DNA from: Tetrahymena thermophila SB210
Taxonomy: Eukaryota; Ciliophora; Oligohymenophorea; Hymenostomatida; Tetrahymenidae
Direction: 5' to 3'
Length of the DNA stretch: 64,000 nucleotides
Assembly: GCF_000189635.1 (NCBI RefSeq)
Contig: NW_002476554.1
Coordinates: forward strand, 919,260-983,259
Shown: positions 24,937 to 37,160 of the stretch, piece after piece
Layout of the letters: each line of letters opens with the position of its first letter
Numbering within the stretch: position 1 is the first letter of the stretch
The notes under the pieces: model-generated
Told to the model about the DNA's origin: nothing
Database searches by the model: none
Seen by the model: the letters and a program-made list of their open reading frames with translations, nothing else
Translations under genes and position numbers: made by a program

Positions 24937-27583
24937 TCATTCATAAAGTTTTTTAATTACAGATTCATAACGCTATTTTGCTTAATAGCGTTATAGCTTC
25001 AAAGTTGATGTACATAACCCTTATAGAATAAATGAGGTAGGTTCTAAATGTATTTTTGTAGCTTATTCAAAAGTGTAAAGTTTATTAGCTTTTCCATGCT
25101 CAAAAATAGATTTTTAATAAAACTGAATAATTTAAGGAATCTAGCATAATTTAGAAATATCTTCTTCATTATCTACATTAAGTTCTTTAGCTATTCTTTT
25201 AATTTCATCTGGGTTAGGAACAATAACTGCAACGCAATTATTTTTTAAAGAGTCTCCATAGACAAAAGCTTCTGCAACACCCCTAGCTCTAACATAGATA
25301 TTTTCTACTTTTTCTGGAGCTACATATTCACCTTAACTCAATTTAAATATGTTTTTTCTTCTATCTATTATCTTAAGAGACCCACTTGGTAGTAAGCTAC
25401 CCTATTTTATTTATTTAATAAACATTAAAAATAGAAAGCTTAAATTTAATTAAAAGTTACAATATCTCCAGAATGTAACCATCCTTCATCATCAATTGCT
25501 TCTTTGGTTTTTTCCTCATCTTTATAATACCCTGCAAAGACTGAGCTACCTCTAACACAAATTTCACCTCTTGGAATAATATCTCCATGTTCATTTTTAT
25601 CAGTGGAAAAGTAATTCATTTCTGGGACGTCAATTAGCTTCATTTCTAGCTGAGAGCACACACCACCAACGTATCCACAAGATTATTTATCTTGTCTAGA
25701 GGTCATAAACTGTAAACCCATTCCTTCTGTTTATCCATATGCTTCGTATACTGGGCATCCTAAAACAATTTTATAAAAATCAAGTACATCTGAAGAAATT
25801 GGAGCTGATCCACTTGCAACCAGTCTAACTCGTCCTCCAAAAATGTCTTTAATTTTGTTAAAGACTAATCTATTTATTTATTCATTTAATGTTATTTATA
25901 ATTTAAAAGTAAATGCAACTTTAAAAATTCGAAATACTTTTTTAATTAATTTATATTTTATGATAACGCAACAAATTAATTTATATTTTAAGATAATTCA
26001 AGCAAATTAATTTATATTTTATGATAATTCAAGCAAATTAAAAAATTTTATAAAAGTTTTAGTAAAAAAATGAGTTATCATATAAAATGAATGAAAATTA
26101 TTCTAAGTTTTGATAAATATGGTTGTTTTTTAAAGTAATAAATTATAATTAAGAAATATTTTACTTGTCATAGAGGAAGTGATTGTATTAATTTTTAGTC
26201 TTTAAATTTTCTAATTTAGTCTTAATTGCTGTCTATATTAAGCTTTATTTAAATCCCTCTACTCTTTTCAAATTATCTAGAATGACGTCATAAAATCTGT
26301 TGAAAAGTCTAGGTACAGAAACAAAAATAGTGGGTTTACTATCTTAGATATCTTCTTTTAGTTTTAGCATATCACCACCGAAAAACGCTATTTTAGTACC
26401 TTTGCACCATGAGATTACGTTTAAGACTCTCTACATTACATGTGGAAGAGGGAGATAGCAAAGTAAAGTGTCTGTGTTGTTCATATCAAATTCTCCCAAT
26501 GCGGAAACTGCCGACATGAAGTTTTTGTGTGTAAGCATGGCTCCTTTTGGAAGACCTTTTGAGTTATAGAAGAAAAAAGATAAGAAAAATAAATGAATAC
26601 AATGTATGATTTTTACCAGTTGTTCCCGAAGTGTAGCTAAATGTAAATACTTATTATGGATTTAAGTTTTGGGGAAGCTCTTCTAAATTAGATGCTCCTT
26701 CTTTTAAAATTTCTTCATAGCTAATTAATTTGATTCCTCTGCTTTCAATTTGTTATTTGGTTTCTTCTGTTAGTGGATCGAAGTAAACGATATTAGCTAA
26801 TTTATGCAAATTGGGTCTTTTTGTTAATTAAATGTAAAGATTAATTTCAGTTCATGAGTTTATTAGGAAAATAATTAAACATTTTTGATAAAATTAAATT
26901 AAATCCCATCAATTAAAAATATTGATACAATTTATAAATTTGTGCATAAGAAAAAGCAATTCAAGTTATTGTAAGTAGCATAATTTAATAAATAGATTAA
27001 TTTTACGTTTAGACTAAGGTATTAACGCTTGCAGCTGAGCAAAAACAAGTAGTCATTTATGTTTATTCAAAAACAAATGTGATTGTCTCGTGGCCAAGAG
27101 TGTCATATAGTGGTACTACTGTAACTCCGTAGAGAGCACAAGCCATATCTACTGTATTCCATTCAACACGATTTTTAGCATAAATACCTTTAATTACATT
27201 TAATTTTCTATTAATTCGTAAGCAACTAACTAATAATTAATTCTACCTATTAAGCTGAGATCAATATTCTTATATTCATTAGTTTTGAATGCAAGATTTA
27301 ATCTTTTTATTTATGTACCAACTGCCCTTGCCTAAAGGTACTCTTCTCCGTATGTTTTATAAGTGAATTTTTTAGTATTTGCATCTCTTTAGCCTATGAA
27401 CTCCTAGTCTTTGTACAAGCTATTAGCTTTCAATATTGCTGCTTAAATTGTTTAGAGATCTTCGCTTGGATATTCTAATAATTTTTCTTTTGATTGCACA
27501 TTTCTATATACAGATGTTTCGCCATCTTTTTTTTCAGTAACAGGTTCTGAGTAAATGTGAACTGAAGATTAGTTTCCTCCCAT
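24937..27583 (-). CDS. long-chain acyl-CoA synthetase, paralog 1
   Basis: A multi-exon minus-strand gene. The start reads [19 protein letters not shown]. Motifs in order: the AMP-binding P-loop [11 protein letters not shown] with LPKGAMLTH in the next exon, [21 protein letters not shown], and the fatty-acyl-CoA synthetase signature [20 protein letters not shown]. The enzyme activates long-chain fatty acids with ATP and CoA through an acyl-adenylate. The catalytic C-terminal motif ends TLKLQRYQAKQRY, close to the usual TFKLKR form. The N-terminus (Gly2, Ser6) fits the N-myristoylation consensus, suggesting membrane anchoring; no transmembrane anchor was seen. This is the first of four paralogs in the window. 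All exons appear open in ciliate code. It is closer to paralog 4 in the C-terminus ([11 protein letters not shown] in both) than to 2 and 3. Confidence 0.93.
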
Positions 27584-28926
27584 TTATTGTTTACTAATTT
27601 AATTTTTGTGATACCTTTTTTAATCTAATTTGTTTAATTATAAAAAATTATAAAATATTAATTAGATGCCAAATTATTTTTGAAAAACTTCATTGGCTTT
27701 ACTGAATCAGAATAATTTACTGGTGATCTAAGAAGAAATTACAAATTAACTCAAGTTGAAATTTAATTTGGTAAAAATAATAATAGACAAACAATATTTT
27801 TTTGCAGTTATTTCAAATTTTATAGAATGCATTTATGAAATGATTAATCAAAAGTGTAAATTATAGAAAGAAGCATAATCGATTATAAATTTAAAAAAGT
27901 TCTTTAATATAATTTATCATTTTATAAAAAGATAAACAAATTTTATATTAAAAAATGAAATTTTTCTTTTTATTAATAAAAGCATTCGTATTAATTAATC
28001 GCCTATTTAAAAATACTTAAGTTATCTATGAATAATATAATAATTATCTATTTTTATCATTTTATGAAACATTATCTATATCTTTTTTATAATTTTAGAT
28101 TCTGTTTTAATTTTTGTTTTTCAAAACATATCAAAAGAAAGTAAGATATGTTTATCTAATTTTTAAATTTGTAGAAAGATTATAGATACATACGTGTTAG
28201 CTTACCTTGTATTAATATGTAATTTAATAAACACTTTTATTTTTATATTAATTAAATTTAGAGATTAACTTTTTGTATTTTAATAGAGAATCTATCTATC
28301 TATATATTTTTAATCATTACAGTTTAGAGTCTGTGGATATATTTTGTTTTTATTTTGTGGTAATTTACGAATGATCGAAATTCTTAAAAATAATTAAGAA
28401 AAATAAATATAAACTTAAATATTTTATCAATTAGTTTTATTTTTAAATAATTTAACCAATTAAATATCAGTATTTAAAGCAAATTTCTATGAAAAATTTA
28501 AAAAATAAAATTATTTAATTAATTATTAACAAATGTTGAAGTTATATTTATTAATGAATTCAAATTAAAAAATCGTTTGATTTCAAATATTTATATTTAC
28601 CAAAAAAAATTAAAATTAAAGATTAAATTATTTATTATTATTTTGCTATTATCAATTTTTGACAAGAAATTATAATTTTAAAGATTTTTCCTTCAAAACA
28701 AATAAATTTAAGTAATATTTTAATTATAAAAATAAAGAAAATAATAATTATTTATTTTTAAATAAATTACAAAGTAATTAAAATTTAAAAAATAAATATC
28801 TGCGAAATTCATTTTAAAATTAATTTTGTAATTAAAAAAAATAGTTGCAAAATTTTTGTTTTTAAAAATAAATAAAATAGTTAATTTTTTGAAAGAGTAA
28901 AATAAAATAAATATCAATACTAATAT
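27584..28926. other. intergenic region
   Basis: About 1.3 kb of A/T-rich DNA upstream of ACSL paralog 1. A minus-strand open frame near 28720-28917 consists almost entirely of F, I, Y, N and K codons and is judged to be chance. Confidence 0.55.
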
Positions 28927-31136
28927 TCAATATTTTATATTTTTATTCACTAGCCTAATCATTTTAAGTGACTAAACTTTAACATACTTTTAACCCTTAC
29001 TTCTAACATAGTTTTATCTATTAAGAAAAAATTAAAGTTATAAAATAAATAAATTTGCTGAATGAAGATTTATAATTAATTTACTCTAAATTTATTTCTA
29101 AAGTTGTTAAACGAGAATGATTTCTTAACTTTGTAAATAAACCAAAAGCTCCTCTGTAAAATATCCAATTTTGACTGATTTTAAATAAAATTAATATATA
29201 TATATATTCAATTTATTCTTTTGAAAAATTATAAATTTAATTTAATTTTATTAATCTTTATTTTAAATTTATACCTTAAATTTATAATAAAAATTTAGAG
29301 ATTAAAGCAATTTTCTATAGTGTACCCAAGTGCACATAGGCCATTATCTCCAATATAATTCTAACTTTTAATTCATTTTTATAAAATTCAGTTAATTTAT
29401 CTAAATGTTAATGAATACAATTTCATAAGTAAAAATTAAATTAAATTTATTTTACTCTGAAAAATCAAGAGTTAAAGATTTAAGATTTTTACTAAGCCCA
29501 TTGCATAATTCGATTAAACCTTTATCTGTTATTCTATTTTAGCTTAAAAATATTTATTTATTTAATACTAAAATTTAGTTAGTAATATTTAAAATAAAAA
29601 TATTGCTTGATATAGATTTTATCTAACTAAATTTTACCATGATAAATTAAGGATTAAATTGGTAATATTAATGCAACTTTTTAATTCATCTCCAATAATT
29701 TTGATTCCTTTGTCTCCTATCTAACATTTCCTTCAATAATTTTTTTTGAGAATGATTTTAATTAAAATAAATTAATCTAAAACAGAAATTAAAATAAGTT
29801 AATCTAAAACAGAAATTAAAATTTTAGCTCTACCTTAGGTTTAAATCTAATTTCTAAAGATTTCGAAACTTTCCTAAACTAATAAATCCATCTTATATAT
29901 CTGCCGAAAATAAAAAATTACTATTTTATCTTTTAAAGTAAATATTTTTATTTGATTTTAAATTATCATAATTTATCTTAAATACTAAAAATAATTGTTT
30001 TTAAAATTTTTGAATCAATGAAACATTTTTTAACTTTAATTTTATCATACATGAATTTACATTCATTAAATTTACTTTAATCTCAAAATTATCTAATTTA
30101 TCAAAATTAATTTTTAAATACCATAAATAAATTCTCATTAACTAAGGTATAAAAATAAAATTTTTAGAAAGGGTATAAGTCATAAATGTGAAGGGAGATA
30201 AGTTAAGTACCTTAATATATGAGAATTTATAGTAAATTTAAATGTTAAAATGAAATTTTTAAAAATATAAAACTTATTTTTTAGTTATTAAAACATCATG
30301 AGCAAAAAAAGTTGACTAAAAAAATACAAATAAATAAATTAATTATGGTATTTATTTATTTAGAAAAAAAAAAATCAGCATTTTTAAAAGCTGTTTTTAT
30401 TTAGTTTGTATTTCATTCTTTTAAAAATTTTAATAGGGAAATAATATTATTTATAAAATATAATAATTCTTAAAATAAAAATAAATTCTTATCAAATTAT
30501 ACAAAGAAAAATTAATTAAATATTATTAAATTAAACATAATTTTACTCTAAATGAATCTTTAAAATATTAACTTGTTCGCATATTATGGCACCTTAGAGT
30601 AATTATTTAACTTCAAAGCAAGTAATATTATTTTAACTTAATTTAAAAATATTTACTTAATTTTTAATATTTATTAAATTTAAATAAAATTTTATTCAAT
30701 TTAATTGAAATTTAAATATTATTTAAAATAAAAAGTTAGGTTTATTAGTAAAATTATTTAATATTAATTCATGTAAATATTACAAATCAATTTTATTTTT
30801 ACTTAATTAATAATATTAATAATTTTAAACCTATTGAGAATATCAAGAAATTAAATTAAAGATTTTTATATTTGGAATTTTTAGTTTATTTACTTTAAAA
30901 TCAGTTCTAATTATATAAGATTAGTACATGAACTTAGCCCAACACCAATCCAAAATAAAGACGTATTTGAAATTTTACTTTCACTTTTTATTTAAATAAA
31001 ATGATAGATATGAATAGGAAATACAACATTTCAAAAAAATATATTAAAATACCTTAAATCCAAAGTAAAATGTGCCAAATTTTAGCATTCTTTTAATTGA
31101 ATCTGTATAGCAGTAGCTTTTTCTATATTTATGTCA
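28927..31136 (-). CDS. LRR gene A (diverged), one leucine-rich repeat per exon; 5' end unresolved
   Basis: Eight minus-strand exons each encode one ribonuclease-inhibitor-like LRR: 31053-31136, 30894-30983, 30547-30636, 29834-29920, 29638-29730, 29456-29542, 29275-29364 and 29085-29174. The terminal exon is 28927-29017. Every LRR exon starts with one base and ends with two, so all junctions are phase 2, flanked by GT and AG. Examples are NYIGDNGLCALG, NRITDKGLIELC and WIGVGLSSCTNLIQLEL. The terminal exon ends with KMIRLVNKNIKY and TGA, recalling the KSKRLV tail of the other three LRR genes. Repeats differ from one another and introns are not conserved, unlike genes B-D. A further exon may lie around 30050-30300, and 5' exons probably lie at 31400-31700, but I could not fix them. 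It might be a pseudogene at its 5' end. Function unknown; LRRs usually mediate protein binding. Confidence 0.6.
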
Positions 31137-32382
31137 CTTTTACTAATAAATATGTAAATAATTACTAAAATTTTAAAAGCAAGCAGATATTGAATATATA
31201 TAATTTATTAATTAATTTTACCGTAAATTTAAATTAAGTGTATTTTCTTTTTTTTAATTCAAAATCTGATTATTTAAAAGAGACCTAATTTATTATAAAA
31301 ATTAACTAAGTATTTATTTAAATATTTATTAAATTAATTCATTTACAATTTGAAATTTTTATCAATTTCTCCCTCATTTTTTTCTTTTTAAACCTATTAA
31401 TTTTCCTGAGGTTTTTCTGGTAAGGTATTCTAGCTATTAAGTTTGTAAAAATAAATAAAATAATATAATAGGTAAAGTATACTATATCTAATAAATTAAA
31501 ATAAAATCATAGCTATATAAGATTTTATTTAGCTCAATGAAATTAAAGTTAAAGTTTTTTTTAGAATATAAAATATTTTTGTTTTAAGAGATAAATTTAT
31601 TTACATTAACACCTATTAATCATTTTAATCAGTATTTTGGATATCCTTTTATATGTTAATTATCTTTTAATATATTAAAATAAAATTTTAGACCAATAAT
31701 TTTACAATAGATAAGCTAAATAAAAATTATTAAATGTTTTTACTTTGATAGTAGAAATATTTTTTTTTTAAGTAATACATGAGCCCATATTTATTTATTT
31801 AATTTTAATTTTTCTTAACTTCTATTTGATCTCTTATTAATTATATTTATTTATTTATTATCTTAATTTCAGTAAAAAATTAAAAGTTCAAGGCTTTAAC
31901 TCAAAATTTATAACTAAAAAAAGTAGTAAGTAAACTAAATTTTTAAATAATATTTACTAAACTTATCTATTATCAATTTTCTAATAAAAAGTAAGTAATT
32001 GCTGAGCTTTTATATTTAATAACAATTTTTTTGATAAATGAAATAAAAGATATATCTATGTAATATATTCTTTAAATTTAATTTTTTGATAAAGGTTGAA
32101 GTAATTTATTTAAAATATCTTTAAATTTAATCATACATAGTGTGTTTGAAATATTTAAAAAAAATAATTTTTAAAAACTAATTTGATATAAATTCAATGT
32201 TTTTGCTTCATAAAAATTTCAACAATATTATGATTCTTTAAATATTCTAATTTTAGTTTATTTAGTGAAAAAAATTCCTTTAAACAAAATAAAATATCTA
32301 AATGATAAACATTATAAGTACAATAGAAATGAATTTAATATAGAAATAAGTATTAATTACTGAAAGAAATAATTATTATAAT
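31137..32382. other. A/T-rich region upstream of LRR gene A
   Basis: This region probably includes unresolved 5' exons of LRR gene A (candidate short open segments on the minus strand near 31400 and 31620). From about 32080 it is homologous to 39265 onward, marking the left edge of the duplicated ACSL-LRR module. Confidence 0.45.
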
Positions 32383-35300
32383 TCATTATGTTGCATATAG
32401 TTGCTTTATTATCTCTTTGTAGTGTTCTCTTGCTTAGAAGCGTATTAATTTAAAGGAAGAAGAACAAATGTCTAAAGAGATAAATGATTTAGGCTCAAGA
32501 TAAATTTTCATGGCCTGCTCAAATGCAAACAGCTTGCAAGATTTACCCTTTTCAACTATTGTTTTCTAGTAGAATTAAATAATATCTTTATTATTGCATA
32601 GCTCTTAAAGATCTTCAGTTTCAATATTTAGTTCCTTAGCAATTACTTTAATTTCTTTAGGATTAGGAACAACTATACCTACACAATAATTTTGTAACGA
32701 ATCTCCATAAAGGAAAACTTCTTAAACACCTCTAGCTGTGCAATATATGTTTTCTACTTTTTCAGGAGCAATATATTCGCCTTAGCTCAACTTAAATATA
32801 TTTTTCTTTCTATCTATAATCTATAACGATCCACTAGGCCATAAACAACCCTTTAATTAAAAACACAAAAAGAAAATTAATTCAAGTCAAATTTTCTTAA
32901 AAATGCTAAAATTGTTATAAAAAATTTTTACAATATCTCCTGAATGAAGCCATCCTTCTCCATCAATAGCTTCTTTTGTCTTTTCTTCATCCTTGTAATA
33001 CCCAGCAAACACAGATGATCCTCTCACACAAATTTCACCTCTTGGGTAACTTTCACCAAGTTCATTTTTGTCTGTAGATAAATAATTCATTTCAGGGACA
33101 TCTATCAACTTCATTTCTAACTATCCACAAATACCTCCTACTGTTCTAGGTGCTTTGACATCATATCTAGATGTGCAAAATTCAAGTCCCATTCCTTCTG
33201 TTTAGCCATATGCTTCATAGATAGGACAACCAAGAACAATTTTAAAGAAATTCAAAATTTCTGTTGAAATAGGAGCTGACGCACTAAGTGCTAATCTAAT
33301 TTTACCACCAAAAGCCTACTTCATCTTATTGAAAACCAACCTTAATACAATATAATTAAAATCTTTTAAGAATAAGAATTAAATTAATTTACTTACTTAT
33401 CATATAAAATATGATGATATTAATTTTTAGTCGTAAGATTGTGTAGCTTGGATTAAATTGCGTATTTGACTAGTAAAGCTTAAAATCCCTTAAGTTTGTT
33501 AATTTCATTCTAAATAGCTTCATAAAATCTATTAAATAATCTAGGTACTAAAATCATCAAGGTTGGTTAGCAATCTTGAAGGTCATCTTTCAACTTCTAA
33601 ATATCTCCTCCAAAAAAAGCAATTTTAGTTCCGGTGTACCAACATACAGCATTAAATATTCTTTACATAGAATGAGGCAATGGCAAAAAGCATAGCATAC
33701 TATCATTTTCGTTTGGATCTTTTTCATCTAATGCTGCTATAATAGAAACAAAATTTCTATGAGTCAACATTACACCTTTGGGTAAACCTAAATTATTTAA
33801 ATTAAACATTTTTAATTTAAATAAAAATAAATAACTTTATACCAGTTGTCCCTGAAGTGTAGCTAAATGTAAAAACTTAATCAGGTTTTATATCTTTAGG
33901 CATTTCTTGCATTTATTATTTTCCTTGCTAAATTAAATCTTTAAACATTAATAAATTTAATCCTGCTTTCTTCACTTATTCTATTAAATTTTCCTCTAAA
34001 TCATCAAAAGATACAATATTCCTCAAATTGTAAGTTTTAGGTCTTATTTAATTATTTTAAAAGTTTTTATTTTTATTTTATTTTCTATCAAAACAAATTT
34101 GATAAATTTATTAATAATTTTATTAAAAAATGTTTTCAATTTAAATTTTTCATTAGAAATTCTTAAAATTTTTTTCTATATAATTTTATTTTTTAAAAAA
34201 AATATTTAATTTAATTGGAATTATTTAAATAATGAATGATTGATAATTTATTAATTAAAATTAAAAACATATTTTAAATTTCTTTTTTTACATTAATAAT
34301 ATTAAGTATTTTAATTTATAATTAATTACACTTGAAGTATTAAATTAATTGATTGTTGCGAGCAAAAACAAGTTGTCATTTATGTCTATTCAAATACATA
34401 TGATGTTGTTTCAGGATCCAGAGTATCATAAAAAGGAACTAAAGTAAAATTATAAAGAGCGCATGCCCAATCAACAGTACTCCATTCTATTCTATTTCTT
34501 GAGTTTATACCTTAATTAATTTATATATTACAGGTTAAGAATTATTTTGTAAATCATTAAAAAAGTACCAATTAATCTTAGATTCAAATTTTTATATTCA
34601 TTTGTTTAATATGACAAGTTTAAGTTTTTAATTGATGAGCCTATAGCTTTAGCATCTTCAAATTCTTCACCATAAGTTTTATAAGTAAATTTGTTTATCA
34701 CTGGATCCCTCTTTCCGATAAACTCTCTATCTTTGAATTTAGAATGTGAGTTTATTAGGAGATCTTAAAGATTTTATATCTCCTCATTAGGATATTTAAC
34801 TATCTCCTGCTAGTAATTGACGTGTCTATAAATAGCGGTCTCTCCTTCCTTTTTTTCAGTAACAGGAACTGAGTAAATGTATGATTAATTTCCTCCCATT
34901 TTTTTTAATAATAATTTAATTGTTATTATTTTAATTTATGATATCTTAATTACTTGATGACTCTCTTTTTAAGCTTGTATTATTCTATTTTTATTTTAAT
35001 TCAAGCTGTTGTTTACAAAATTTTTCAGAACATTTAAAGATGGATAGAAAAATATTTTAGAATTCAAAACTTAATGTTTATATTTTTTGGACTCTTTTAT
35101 TCCATATTTACATGGAAAATAATTTTAACTAAACATAAAATCTATCTTTTTTATAGTAAGTAAACCTTATTCTTAAATGTATTTGAAAAAGATTTGGTAT
35201 ATCAATCAAAATAATTAAATTTTAAATAATCTAAAAAGAATTAATCAGATAATAATTTAAATCTGAAGTTATATTAAACACTTACTGTTTTTATATGTTT

Positions 35301-35500
35301 TAATTAAATTTTATATTATTGTTAATATATGATGGTCAGAATTGACACTTTTTCCTTACCCAAAACATAGGTTTAAAGTTAACTTTTTTTTCTTAACTAA
35401 TGATCTTGAAAATAATAAAATATATTATTTTCAAAAGAACATTTAATGTATATTTTCTTATATAACTATAATAGTAGAAATCCTCTTTCTTTGTTAGTTA
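32080..35500. repeat. segmental duplication copy 1 (ACSL part)
   Basis: This stretch and 39265-42700 align over exons, introns and both flanks, for example around AATTCATTATGTTGCATATA at the 3' end and the AGCTTGTATTATTCTATTT tract upstream. Identity is high but with many small differences in introns. The copies are in the same orientation. Confidence 0.85.
32383..34899 (-). CDS. long-chain acyl-CoA synthetase, paralog 2
   Basis: Minus-strand gene starting [19 protein letters not shown]. It carries [11 protein letters not shown] then [35 protein letters not shown] and [20 protein letters not shown], so the ATP/AMP site, acyl-adenylate site and family signature are all intact. It ends KQLYATQ and TGA. 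Introns fall at the same places as in paralog 3: after LRLIG, after the P-loop exon, before RLVFNK and after the GDIV exon. Reading through the GDIV intron produces a false extension in standard code. The protein is nearly identical to paralog 3, about 7.2 kb away, including introns and flanks, so the two come from a recent segmental duplication. It should make acyl-CoA from long-chain fatty acids. The N-terminal MGGNQS fits N-myristoylation. Confidence 0.93.
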
Positions 35501-35810
35501 AAAATAAGACAAAACTTTTTAAAAATTATGATCAGATATTGAAAAGATCTTATCCAAATTTTATAAGATATATAATCTTTTATAAAATATGTTACTTTTA
35601 TTTGATATCATTTAATTATAATTAGATTTACAGATTTGCAAATATTAATACATACTTTCAGATTAAAACCTTTAAAAAATTAAGTCATCAAAAAGTAATA
35701 ATATTAACAATCAATATTTTTTGTCAATTTTAATTAATAAATAATAAAAGAATTGTCTAGTTTTTTTGCAGCTGCTACCAATTTCAATTATTCTAAAGAT
35801 TGAAAAGTAT
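35500..35810 (+). repeat. intergenic repeat R1, copy a
   Basis: It contains GATCAGATATTGAAAAGAT, then a TATATAATCTTTTATAAA block, then CTTTAAAAAATTAAGTCATC and a TTGCAGCTG end. The same order occurs at 35935-36185 and 42900-43235. No coding potential was seen. Confidence 0.75.
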
Positions 35811-35934
35811 AAAAATATTATCAATTATAAAAATTTATTTTCTCTTAGCTAAAATAATAATCTAACTTTTAAAGATTAAAATAACTTTTATATAATTGAC
35901 TCAAGTTAATATGTGTCAATTATCAATTAATTTA

Positions 35935-36185
35935 ATCTATCATACTAAAAAAAAAGATAAAATAATGTAAAAACTTAGATCAGATATTGAAAAGATAGAT
36001 AGTATCCAATTTTATAATATATATAATCTTTTATAAATATGTTACTTCTATTTGATATCATTTAGTATTTTTATAATTATGAATCTTTCATTTACCGATT
36101 TGCAAATATTAATACATACTTTGAGATTAAAAACCTTTAAAAAATTAAGTCATCAAAAAGTAATAATAAAAAAATCAAAATTGTC
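35935..36185 (+). repeat. intergenic repeat R1, copy b
   Basis: Second copy of the R1 block, tandem to copy a, with the same GATCAGATATTGAAAAGAT core and AATTAAGTCATCAAAAAGTA end. It lacks the TTGCAGCTG extension. Confidence 0.75.
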
Positions 36186-37160
36186 AAATTTAATTAGTAA
36201 ATACAGTATTTTCAAATCAAGTAAATCATAAATATTTAATATTAAATTTATTTATTTATTTCAAATTAATGATATTAACAAAAAGAAAAAAGAATTTATA
36301 CCTTTTAATAAGATTCTGATTGAAATTGTCATGACTTAATTTTACATTTATTTTTATAAGTGAAATATAATATTTTCTTTAATTTTTATTTTATTTTTGG
36401 AAATTATTTTTATTTATTTATAGCCAAACTTCTAATTAAAATCTAGTGGTTTGGCTATGTATTACTGAGTTTAAAATTAAATAAAAATATATATGAAATT
36501 GTTAGTTCTAAGCCATTTTTTTTTAATTCATTTTTATTTATGATAAATTTTGTTGAAATTTATAAATGTTATAAAAAATGTTTAAACTCAAAAAAAACAG
36601 GGTAAACTATTAGAAAATGGTTATTTAAAATAATATCGAGGATATTAAGATATTAATAGATTACCTATCTTCACTCTCTGAATTTTAAAAGCTTTAGAGA
36701 GTAAAGTATTAATTGTACTCTATTTATTAAAAATTTATATAAGTAGGTATAAATGCACTTATTTGATGGTTGCAATCTATATACTTAAATAACTTGTGCT
36801 TGCAAAAAAAAACTTATGGGATTAGATAATAATTCAATATATTATAATTATTCCCATCAATACTTGGATAAAAGATAAAAATCTACTATTTAACATTATT
36901 TTTATTAAATTTAAGGACATTAATTAATTACTATAATCTTTTCAAATATGACTAACTGCCCATCTCTAATACCTACTATATTTTTAAGTAAATGTTTTAA
37001 ATAATAATATTAAGATTTAATAATGAATATTAATTTTATTTTTTTGTGATATCTCTTCATAAAAGCAAATTTATAAATGAATATTTGATAATTACTATAT
37101 TTATTAATTAATTAAATTCAATAAATTGCTACTCAATATTTTTGAAAAAAAAAATAAATA

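Larger units (their letters stand above)
34900..37160. other. divergent region between ACSL 2 and LRR gene B
   Basis: A/T-rich DNA holding two copies of a dispersed repeat (35500-35810 and 35935-36185). From about 36990 it is homologous to the DNA upstream of LRR gene C (from about 44510) and, inverted, gene D (to about 54080). An open frame at 36617-36766 (start MVIQNNIEDIKI, 49 codons) and a second one at about 36780-37050 could be 5' exons of LRR gene B. With only one stop codon, frames this long arise by chance, so they are not called as genes. Confidence 0.5.

Noticed and set aside
28720..28917. Minus-strand frame of F, I, Y, N and K
   Set aside because: The composition is what A/T-only DNA gives by chance, and no motif or conserved neighbour supports it.
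36617..37050. Two open plus-strand frames upstream of LRR gene B
   Set aside because: With TGA as the only stop, frames of 50-90 codons are expected in such A/T-rich DNA. The matching DNA in genes C and D does not preserve them.
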